Below are positions 1 through 4,745 of a DNA stretch of 6,373 bases, piece after piece. This DNA is from Deltaproteobacteria bacterium. Lineage in GTDB: Bacteria > Desulfobacterota > Desulfarculia > Adiutricales > Adiutricaceae. A program made the position numbers and the translations under genes. Under the pieces are notes generated by a model that was not told where the DNA came from, made no database searches, and saw only the letters and a program-made list of their open reading frames with translations. The stretch's first letter is position 1, and each line of letters begins with the position of its first letter. The stretch is from NCBI GenBank assembly GCA_031279155.1, contig JAITJB010000092.1, positions 1 through 6,373 on the forward strand. Reading direction: 5' to 3'.

Positions 1-5
1 CACAA

Positions 6-551
6 ATGCTAAAGAAAGGCAAACATTTCCCTGAATTTTCTTTAAAAAATCAAAATGGTACTTTTACTACGCTAGACGATCTTAAAGATCACTGGTCGGT
101 AGTCTACTTCTATATGAAAGACTACTCGGACATCTGCACTAACTTGGCCAAGGAATTTACCGCTTTAAGCCGCAAGTTTAAGGCCAAAAACACCCACGTC
201 TACGGCGTCAGCCGCGACTCTGTCCGCTCGCATCTAAACGTCTTCACCAAGCATAAGCTCTTTCAGACCTTACTGAGCGATCCTGACCACGTTTTGATGG
301 AAGCCTGCGGCATCTGGGGCCCGAAAATGGTCCACGGTAAGGAGCTGATGGGCGCCCACCGGACGACCTTCATTTTAGATCCCGAAACCAAGGTCCGGGA
401 GATCTTCACTAACGTCGTGCCCCTGAACCATCCAGCCAACGTCTACGAGGCTCTAGCCGAGATCCAAGCCCCTCACAAGGATAAAGACGGTCATGGGGAT
501 GCCCATAAGGGCTCGCAAGGGGGATCGCACAAGGATCTGGAAGACAAGTGA
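6..551 (+). CDS. bcp: BCP/PrxQ-type peroxiredoxin with His-rich C-terminal tail
   Basis: Thioredoxin-fold peroxidase of the AhpC/TSA superfamily, BCP/PrxQ branch, which reduces hydrogen peroxide and organic peroxides in the cytoplasm. The N-terminus (PEFSLKNQNG, residues 9-18), the strand VVYFYMKD (32-39), LLSDPDH (89-95), CGIWG (101-105) and HRTTFILDP (118-126) follow the family closely. C44 is the expected peroxidatic Cys and R119 the conserved Arg. Two departures are visible: the Pro that opens the PxxxT/SxxC motif is Met37, and there is no Cys five residues after C44. The only other Cys is C101, so resolution is either by C101 or by an external thiol. Residues 156-181 form a hydrophilic extension rich in His, Lys, Gly and Asp (His157, 163, 167, 175), beyond the usual end near 155. 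Only five bases precede the ATG, so its ribosome site cannot be judged; the N-terminus fits the family at this start. The stop overlaps the next start by 4 bp, implying translational coupling. Confidence 0.88.
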   Translation: MLKKGKHFPEFSLKNQNGTFTTLDDLKDHWSVVYFYMKDYSDICTNLAKEFTALSRKFKAKNTHVYGVSRDSVRSHLNVFTKHKLFQTLLSDPDHVLMEACGIWGPKMVHGKELMGAHRTTFILDPETKVREIFTNVVPLNHPANVYEALAEIQAPHKDKDGHGDAHKGSQGGSHKDLEDK

Positions 552-1303
552 CATTGTCGGAAAAGCCTGAAAAGACCGGTGAGCACTCAAAAGCCGGAAC
601 TCTTTACGGTATTGGCGTCGGCCCCGGGGATCCAGACCTAATAACCGTGATGGCTACCAAAATTCTAGGGGAGGTCGAGGAAATCTTCACGGCCTCCTCT
701 TCGGCCAACGAAGATAGTCTAGCCGCTAAAATCGCTTCACCCTATATTAAGCCAGGCGCCAAAACCACTAAACTGAGCTTTCCGATGACCTCTGACCGAA
801 AGCTCTTAGAGAGCGCTTGGGATGAAAACGCTGCCATAGTCGCCAAATGCTTAAATGCCGGACGCTCAGCGGCCTTTCTGACCCTAGGCGACTGCCTGAC
901 TTATAGTACTTATTCATATCTATTAAGGCATTTATACCGTCTGAGCCCTGAGGCCAAGGTGGTCAGTATTCCTGGCGTCACCTCCTACCAACTGGCCGCA
1001 GCTAAGCTCAATAGGCCCTTAGTCATCGGACGAGAAACCCTAGCCATCTTGGGCGGTTCTGCTCAAGATAGTGAACTTGATTTTTTAAGCCAAAAGTTCG
1101 ATAATTTAGTGCTCTTAAAGTCTTACCGCGATACAAACGTCATGATCGATAAGCTAAAGAGCCTAGGCTTAGCTCAAAAATCGGCCCTGTGCGCCAACCT
1201 CTCGCTAATCGGTGAGACCATAATCGACGGGCTCGATGGCGAGGTAAAGGTTCCGGAATCCTATTTTTCTCTTATTTTAGTTAACACCCGAGATAGAGAC
1301 TAG
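548..1303 (+). CDS. cobI: Precorrin-2 / cobalt-factor II C20-methyltransferase (CobI/CbiL family)
   Basis: SAM-dependent tetrapyrrole methylase that adds the C20 methyl group to precorrin-2 (aerobic route, CobI) or cobalt-factor II (anaerobic route, CbiL) during cobalamin ring synthesis in the cytoplasm. Family motifs in order: TLYGIGVGPGDPDL (18-31), the SAM-binding loop; TLGDCLTYSTYSYL (112-125); IPGVTSYQLAAA (141-152). The length of 251 aa is usual for the family. The TLGD motif is normally followed by Pro but here has Cys116. The gene starts with GTG in a GTGA overlap with the peroxiredoxin stop; AAGGA at 531-535 is a possible ribosome site, and TTG at 554 is an alternative start. Residues 1-16 are a hydrophilic extension before the domain. 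Which route it serves cannot be told from sequence alone; CbiL is my guess if the host is an anaerobe. No other cobalamin gene lies in the window, though more may lie upstream of the edge. Confidence 0.9.
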   Translation: MTLSEKPEKTGEHSKAGTLYGIGVGPGDPDLITVMATKILGEVEEIFTASSSANEDSLAAKIASPYIKPGAKTTKLSFPMTSDRKLLESAWDENAAIVAKCLNAGRSAAFLTLGDCLTYSTYSYLLRHLYRLSPEAKVVSIPGVTSYQLAAAKLNRPLVIGRETLAILGGSAQDSELDFLSQKFDNLVLLKSYRDTNVMIDKLKSLGLAQKSALCANLSLIGETIIDGLDGEVKVPESYFSLILVNTRDRD

Positions 1304-1320
1304 AGCTTAATCTTTAATTT

Positions 1321-1340
1321 ATAGAATTTAATAGAATTTA
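1321..1340. repeat. Two-copy 10-bp tandem repeat
   Basis: ATAGAATTTA is present twice head to tail, with no mismatch, just before the terminator stem. It is noncoding and AT-rich. It is too short to mean much alone, but it belongs to a series of 10-12-bp tandem duplications in this window. Confidence 0.75.
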
Positions 1341-1368
1341 GCGGCCTTATAAGCCGCTATTTTTATTT
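1339..1368 (+). terminator. Intrinsic terminator after the peroxiredoxin-cobI pair
   Basis: Seven-base-pair stem TAGCGGC (1339-1345) with GCCGCTA (1353-1359), a 7-nt loop, then a T-rich run TTTTTATTT from 1360. It lies 36 bases after the cobI stop, between convergent genes. The minus-strand gene ending at 1413 may use the same stem, but its downstream run on that strand is AT-rich rather than a clean T tract, so bidirectional use is only possible. Confidence 0.85.
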
Positions 1369-1412
1369 GTATTGTCTGGCTATTAGTTTCTAATAAAAGC
1401 CCAACAAAAATC

Positions 1413-2933
1413 TCACATATCATCAATCGACCAGACCGACTTAATGGCATGAGTCCCAAAGACGGTCTCATAGTCTACCCGGTCTTGGAAGTGCTTATCT
1501 CTGGTTTCCCGGGTGTCAACGACATAGGTCAGGGCCTGACCGGGCCCAATAGACGCGCCTCGGCCCGGGCCATGCCCCTGGGGTATCAAAGAGAGCTGCG
1601 AGGAGTTTAGGCTACAGGCTCCGACAGCTAACTGCTCTATTGGCCGCAAACTTATTAACCTTAGATCGCCCTGGGTTAAATCTCTCTCTGGGCACAAGGC
1701 CAGATCCACGCCGTCTTTGGCTAAGGCTACGCCCGCTTCCGGCTGAGCTAAGACCCTAAGAGAGGTTAGAGCGATTCTGGCCGGGCCGACCTCGAAATAC
1801 GACCAGGGACCGTCATTTACAGTTATTTTTTTGATGTTCTTCCCCAAGCCAAAGTAATTGACCTGTAAATTGGCGCCTTCGTTACCCCCAACCAGGCTTA
1901 AGTTAGAGTCTTCCGCCATCTTCTCTAGGCGCTCTAAAACTTCGGGTTTAAGCTCGGCCTGAGGGATTAAGACTAAACTTCCGGGCCTAAAATTTGGCCA
2001 AAATTTGGCCAAAACGGTCATAAGATCGCTATCACCCGGGGATACAGCGTGAAAATCCAACAAGCCCGGCTTGGGAAGATGTAGGCAGCTTGTTAAGTTT
2101 CTAACCGAAGAGAGATTACCGTAAATCCGGTGGTAAAACTCTAGGCAGCGATCTTCAAATCTTTCTTTTCTTAAATCTTCAATTAATCCTTGTTTGTTTA
2201 AGGGTATGTCTAAGAGCCTAAGCCGGTTATCTACGCTATCGACTACAATCTCGGCCATTTGCCCCATGGGGTTAAAGGCTTGGGTTTTAGCGTCGGTAAA
2301 ATCGATTTCCGTTTCGCTGCCGCCTCTATTTACGGCAACCAGCCAAATGCCGTTTTCAAAGGCTCTTTGGCGCCATAAGAGCTCAGGAAAACCATCGGTT
2401 TCTGGCCAGTTGGAGGGCAGTAATATTAAAGACGCTCCCTTAAGAGCCGTTATCCTAGGGATAAGCGCGTGGTAGGAATCGGCGCAGATAAGTAGGCCCA
2501 CCCCGCCCCAAGGCGTCTGGAAGATGTTGTATTGGTTGGGTAAACCAGGCGCCGCCCAGCGGGTCTCGGCGTTTATCTTGCGGTAGCGGCAGACCAAGGT
2601 GCCGTCAGGCGCGAAGACAAAGGCCGAATTATACAATATACCTTCTCTTTCTACTTTTTCGGCAAAACCTGCGACAATAAAGGCGCCCAGCTTTACCGCC
2701 GTAGAAGATAAGGCTTTAGCTGCCGGGCCTTCGGTCGATTCGGCTAAGGCCTCGATAGACTTTCTATTTTTATGGACATAACCTGTCAGACACATTTCCG
2801 GGGCGCAGATTATTCGGGCCTCATTTTCGGCGGCCCTATGACATAGCACCAGGAGGTTTTCAAGGTTAGTTTCAGGGTCGCCGTAATGGACGTCTTGGTG
2901 AAGAAGGGCGATCCTCAAGCAATCTTTAATCAT
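1413..2933 (-). CDS. Nitrilase-superfamily (carbon-nitrogen hydrolase) protein with a second, degenerate nitrilase-like domain
   Basis: Numbering is for the ATG start at 2933 (506 aa). The N-terminal half is a complete carbon-nitrogen hydrolase domain with the Glu-Lys-Cys triad: E46 in APEMCLTGY, K119 in YRKIN, C150 in LLICADSYH. It also has RAFENGIWLVAVNRGG (190-205) and NPMGQ (221-225). Such enzymes hydrolyse amides, nitriles or carbamoyl groups, or act as glutaminase modules; the substrate is not deducible here. The C-terminal half (about 318-490) can be laid over the same fold: LIPQ matches APE, IKKI matches RKI, and LTSLR matches the LICAD segment. There the catalytic Glu is Gln and the Cys is Ser, so it looks catalytically dead. 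Most family members are about 260-300 aa. It is not an NAD synthetase, since no ATP-pyrophosphatase SGGxDS motif follows. A TTG at 2936 would add one residue, but GGGAG at 2940-2944 sits 6 nt from the ATG and only 3 from the TTG, so I chose the ATG. It is monocistronic in this window. Confidence 0.82.
   Translation of the reverse strand: MIKDCLRIALLHQDVHYGDPETNLENLLVLCHRAAENEARIICAPEMCLTGYVHKNRKSIEALAESTEGPAAKALSSTAVKLGAFIVAGFAEKVEREGILYNSAFVFAPDGTLVCRYRKINAETRWAAPGLPNQYNIFQTPWGGVGLLICADSYHALIPRITALKGASLILLPSNWPETDGFPELLWRQRAFENGIWLVAVNRGGSETEIDFTDAKTQAFNPMGQMAEIVVDSVDNRLRLLDIPLNKQGLIEDLRKERFEDRCLEFYHRIYGNLSSVRNLTSCLHLPKPGLLDFHAVSPGDSDLMTVLAKFWPNFRPGSLVLIPQAELKPEVLERLEKMAEDSNLSLVGGNEGANLQVNYFGLGKNIKKITVNDGPWSYFEVGPARIALTSLRVLAQPEAGVALAKDGVDLALCPERDLTQGDLRLISLRPIEQLAVGACSLNSSQLSLIPQGHGPGRGASIGPGQALTYVVDTRETRDKHFQDRVDYETVFGTHAIKSVWSIDDM
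1989..2014. repeat. Perfect 11-bp tandem duplication inside the nitrilase-like gene
   Basis: AAAATTTGGCC occurs twice without mismatch (1989-1999, 2000-2010), followed by the first four bases of a third copy. It lies in coding sequence (protein segment AKFWPNF on the minus strand). The unit is not a multiple of three, so loss or gain of one copy would shift the frame of the second domain. Confidence 0.8.
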
Positions 2934-2939
2934 CAAATT

Positions 2940-2944
2940 CTCCC
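2940..2944 (-). promoter_or_regulatory. Ribosome binding site deciding the nitrilase-like gene start
   Basis: On the minus strand the sequence reads GGGAG, six bases (AATTTG), then ATG. This spacing favours ATG at 2933 over the adjacent TTG at 2936. Confidence 0.7.
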
Positions 2945-3364
2945 AATTAAACCCCCGGCTAAAGCCAAAGGCCTTGGTGGGTGGGCTGAGCTAGTTAAAT
3001 CAATTGTAACCATTGAGGCGAGGGATTTAATGGCGCAGGTTATAGGAGCCAGAGCCATTTATACTATCGGTCAAAGAGCATTTGGTTTATCGGTAAAAAA
3101 GTAAGGCCGCAAATTTTAACCGCCTCCATAGGTCGCCAAGTCCTCAACTCAAAGGACTTAGGTTTTACCTTGAATTTTGATAAAATATACCACAAAATCC
3201 CCACCAATTCCCAACCAAAAATCAGGGGCCGTTAGCCCATCTTAAAAAAGCCCCATAAAAAGCCCTATGTTTTTTTGACATTTTTTTTCGTCAAAAAAAA
3301 GAATTCTAAAATATAAGCCGGCCCGATTCGTCTTCCTTAATGACGATGGCAGAATTAGTGCCAA
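2945..3364. other. Divergent intergenic region between the nitrilase-like gene and the sigma-factor operon
   Basis: About 420 bases with no convincing gene; it must carry the promoters of both flanking units. For the minus-strand gene, TACAAT (reverse complement of 3003-3008) is a fair -10 box about 70 bases from the start, but its -35 is poor. For the plus-strand operon, TTGAAT (3170-3175) and CAAAAT (3193-3198) are 17 bases apart and could be a weak sigma-70 promoter with a leader of about 175 bases. TAAAAT at 3307-3312 is another -10 candidate without a good -35. A short stem AAGTCCT/AGGACTT (3138-3144 with 3153-3159) has no T tract after it. The strongest structure is the inverted repeat at 3270-3299, listed separately. 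A plus-strand open frame runs from the nitrilase-like gene to 3104, but it has no ribosome site and no protein-like character. Confidence 0.6.
3270..3299. promoter_or_regulatory. AT-rich inverted repeat upstream of the sigma-factor operon
   Basis: TTTTTTTGAC (3270-3279) is an exact 10-base inverted match to GTCAAAAAAA (3290-3299), with a 10-base T-rich spacer. It lies about 80 bases before the start of the membrane-protein gene. It could be an operator for a dimeric regulator (TTGAC-N10-GTCAA), a curved A-tract or UP-like element, or a leader hairpin. TTGACA at 3275-3280 resembles a -35 box, but no -10 box lies at the right distance. The symmetry is seen in the sequence; any function is inferred. 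Confidence 0.5.
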
Positions 3365-3370
3365 GGGAGG
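3365..3370 (+). promoter_or_regulatory. Strong ribosome binding site that sets the start of the sigma-partner gene
   Basis: GGGAGG, preceded by AA, lies 8 bases (all A) before TTG at 3379. The upstream ATG codons at 3340 and 3346 are in frame but have no purine-rich site before them. The Shine-Dalgarno match therefore moves the start to TTG 3379. Confidence 0.75.
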
Positions 3371-3378
3371 AAAAAAAA

Positions 3379-4035
3379 TTGAAAAAAGTATTTGGCAAAA
3401 TATTTATGAGACTATTAATGTTAGCTGCGATCGTAGCGGTCATTGAGCTCATCTGGAACGCCTTGATGCCGGATCTAGCCGGCCTTAAGAAGCTAAGCTA
3501 CCTAGAGGCATTTTTACTTCTAGTTTTAGCCAGGTTTCTTTTTGGGGCCCCAGGGCCTGGCGGCGTTTTCTACGGGCTTAGGGGACACTGGCACACATTA
3601 TCCCATGATAAGCGTAGGTCCTTTATGGAGCATCGATTTGGCCGTTGGGGGTGTGATGCTAGCCGCCACAATGATCGCCGGGGCCATGACGCTCACCACC
3701 ACAATGATCGCCAAGATGGCAGCCAAACTGGGAGCCAAACTCAACACCAAGATGCTCGCCAAGCTGCTAGCCAAGAAGACCACAAACATGCCGTTGGTGA
3801 TGAAGGCCCAGATGACAGTAGAGACGCTCGCCGATGTCGCTGGCATGACCGCCTTAGGCGGCCCCATCGTAGACATGTAGGTGATTATTTAGGGCTCACT
3901 CACCCAGGCCGCAGCCCGCACAACAGTCCTTTTTTTGGGCCCGATAGCCCAAAGGCTAACCCTAAAGAAAGCGCTGCCTCAGATGACTCCGATACGCCTA
4001 ACGGGCCCGGCCCAGACGGTGAGGTCAATGCCTGA
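3379..4035 (+). CDS. Two-helix membrane protein with His-rich low-complexity tail, putative regulator of the adjacent ECF sigma factor
   Basis: Numbered from TTG 3379 (218 aa; ATG 3340 would give 231). A basic N-terminus MKKVFGK precedes two hydrophobic helices, about residues 8-27 and 40-56, joined by a short loop with WNALMPDLAGL; the second holds EAFLLLVLARFLFG. Next comes HWHTLSHDKRRSF..RFGRWGC (about 70-92). I recognise this order (WN.LMP..GL, SY.EA, LFG, a charged segment, then RWGC) from short conserved hypothetical membrane proteins often found beside ECF sigma genes. Charge distribution suggests both ends face the cytoplasm. Homologues I recall stop soon after the charged segment, whereas this one continues for over 120 residues: a His/Asp/Arg stretch (RHNDR, HDAHHHNDR), seven 4-residue repeats (111-138), an Arg/His stretch, then an acidic Ser/Pro tail. 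The stop overlaps the sigma start by 8 bp (ATGCCTGA). An anti-sigma or sensor role, perhaps metal-responsive, is inferred. The C-terminal frame is uncertain because a second frame is also open from 3605 to 3880. Confidence 0.68.
   Translation: MKKVFGKIFMRLLMLAAIVAVIELIWNALMPDLAGLKKLSYLEAFLLLVLARFLFGAPGPGGVFYGLRGHWHTLSHDKRRSFMEHRFGRWGCDASRHNDRRGHDAHHHNDRQDGSQTGSQTQHQDARQAASQEDHKHAVGDEGPDDSRDARRCRWHDRLRRPHRRHVGDYLGLTHPGRSPHNSPFFGPDSPKANPKESAASDDSDTPNGPGPDGEVNA
3666..3712 (+). repeat. Repeated 14-mer in the His-rich segment
   Basis: CCACAATGATCGCC occurs at 3666-3679 and again at 3699-3712, exactly, 33 bases (11 codons) apart. In the sigma-partner frame each copy encodes HNDR. Confidence 0.7.
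3709..3792 (+). repeat. Seven degenerate 12-bp tandem repeats within the sigma-partner gene
   Basis: Consecutive 12-mers: CGCCAAGATGGC, AGCCAAACTGGG, AGCCAAACTCAA, CACCAAGATGCT, CGCCAAGCTGCT, AGCCAAGAAGAC, CACAAACATGCC. The shared core is xGCCAA. In the sigma-partner frame they encode RQDG, SQTG, SQTQ, HQDA, RQAA, SQED and HKHA. In the next frame the same DNA gives AK(M/L)x repeats, and on the reverse strand a hydrophobic LAxx repeat. As the unit is a multiple of three, copy changes keep the frame. Confidence 0.75.
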
Positions 4036-4570
4036 AAAGTCTCTCAGGCTCCAAGGTCTAATTGAGGGCTGCCGGGCCAAGTTGAGAGCCTTTATCGCCA
4101 AACGGGTCTGGGCCTCTGAAGTCGATGATATTCTCCAAGAGGTAGTAGCCAACTTAGTTAAAGCCGACGGCTTAGGCCAAGTTGAGATGGTGGCCGCCTG
4201 GCTATTTAGGGCGGCCAAAAACGAAATCATCGACCGAGGACGCAAGAAAAAGGAATTAAGCCTCCCGGATTGGGATGAGGGCGATAGCCGCCTAAGTGAG
4301 ATCTCAGAGGTGATGTGTAGTCAGGCCGACGGCCCTGAGGAAGCTTATTTAAAGATGCTATTTTGGCAGGAACTTAAAGAGGCTGTTTTGGAATTGCCAA
4401 CCCCCCAAAGGGAGGTCTTTGTCAAAACAGAATTGGAGGGGATTTCTTTTAAAGAGCTAACAGAGACAACTGGCGTTAACCTAAACACCCTTTTGACCCG
4501 AAAGCGTCAAGCTATCTTAAAGCTCAGAGGAAGGCTCAGGGAAATCTACGATACGATTATGGAGCTTTAA
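4028..4570 (+). CDS. ECF-type RNA polymerase sigma factor
   Basis: Sigma-70 family protein of the extracytoplasmic-function type, 180 aa, with only regions 2 and 4. Region 2 covers about residues 11-75: a core-binding helix with EVDDILQEVV (31-40), then AAWLFRAAKNEIIDRGRKKK (56-75), which holds regions 2.3-2.4 for -10 melting and recognition. An acidic linker (81-108) follows. Region 4 covers about 114-172: LPTPQREVFVKTELEGISFKE, then the helix-turn-helix TGVNLNTLLTRKRQAILKLR, which binds the -35 element. The frame is open further upstream, to 3935, but ATG 4028 gives the normal family N-terminus and overlaps the stop of the membrane-protein gene by 8 bp. A GGTGAGG site lies just before it with short spacing, so translation is probably coupled. 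The membrane protein upstream is the likely regulator. Target genes cannot be named; no convincing ECF-type promoter is seen in the window. Confidence 0.92.
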   Translation: MPEKSLRLQGLIEGCRAKLRAFIAKRVWASEVDDILQEVVANLVKADGLGQVEMVAAWLFRAAKNEIIDRGRKKKELSLPDWDEGDSRLSEISEVMCSQADGPEEAYLKMLFWQELKEAVLELPTPQREVFVKTELEGISFKELTETTGVNLNTLLTRKRQAILKLRGRLREIYDTIMEL

Positions 4571-4587
4571 AAACGAAAGCAAGAAGA

Positions 4588-4639
4588 GCCTGGACAAGAG
4601 TCAAAAGCAAAGCTATTGGCTCTGGTCCAGGCACTTTTT
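4588..4639 (+). terminator. Strong intrinsic terminator after the sigma-factor gene
   Basis: GCCTGGAC (4588-4595) pairs with GTCCAGGC (4625-4632). After a single mismatch the stem goes on with AGAGTC (4597-4602) and GGCTCT (4618-4623), including one G-U pair. A loop of about 15 nt closes it, and TTTTT starts at 4635. It starts 17 bases after the stop codon. The opposite strand shows a T-rich but interrupted run after the same stem, so it might also serve the convergent pilin operon. Confidence 0.88.
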
Positions 4640-4668
4640 AATTCACGAGGCCTACCTAGGCTTATTTT

Positions 4669-4745
4669 AATTGGGCTCTTAGTTCAGTCTCAGTTCGCTC
4701 TCAGTTCAGTCTCAGTTCGCTCTTATTTGGCTCTCAGTTGGCTCT
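4669..4745. repeat. Seven-copy 11-bp minisatellite at the 3' end of the pilX-like gene
   Basis: Tandem 11-mers on the plus strand: AATTGGGCTCT, TAGTTCAGTCT, CAGTTCGCTCT, CAGTTCAGTCT, CAGTTCGCTCT, TATTTGGCTCT, CAGTTGGCTCT. A higher-order 22-bp period is visible: 4681-4701 is identical to 4703-4723. The last unit (4735-4745) overlaps the final codons and stop of the pilX-like gene on the minus strand; the other units lie beyond its stop. Nothing else is evident between the sigma terminator and this repeat. Confidence 0.85.

Noticed and set aside
1378..1401. Hairpin GGCTATTAG with CTAATA-AAA-GCC as a terminator for the nitrilase-like gene
   Set aside because: It has a three-base bulge, a weak AT stem and no T tract after it on the minus strand.
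2194..2781. Two plus-strand open frames inside the nitrilase-like gene
   Set aside because: They are antisense shadows of a gene with clear catalytic motifs and have no protein character of their own.
1413..2933. Glutamine-dependent NAD synthetase
   Set aside because: The N-terminal domain would fit, but the second half lacks an ATP-pyrophosphatase SGGxDS motif and instead resembles a decayed nitrilase domain.
2886..3104. Plus-strand open frame of 72 codons overlapping the start of the nitrilase-like gene
   Set aside because: No ribosome site, no recognisable domain, and it runs antisense over a gene start with a good ribosome site.
3275..3312. Standard sigma-70 promoter from TTGACA (3275) and TAAAAT (3307)
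   Set aside because: The spacing is 26 bases, far beyond the usual 16-18.
3598..3876. Minus-strand hydrophobic open frame opposite the sigma-partner gene
   Set aside because: Its hydrophobic LAxx pattern is the complement of the 12-bp repeats; no ribosome site was found and there is no partner gene on that strand.
3979..4245. Minus-strand open frame opposite the sigma factor
   Set aside because: It is a shadow of a well-supported sigma gene.
4669..4745. CRISPR array
   Set aside because: The units are 11 bp and directly adjacent, with no unique spacers and no cas genes nearby.
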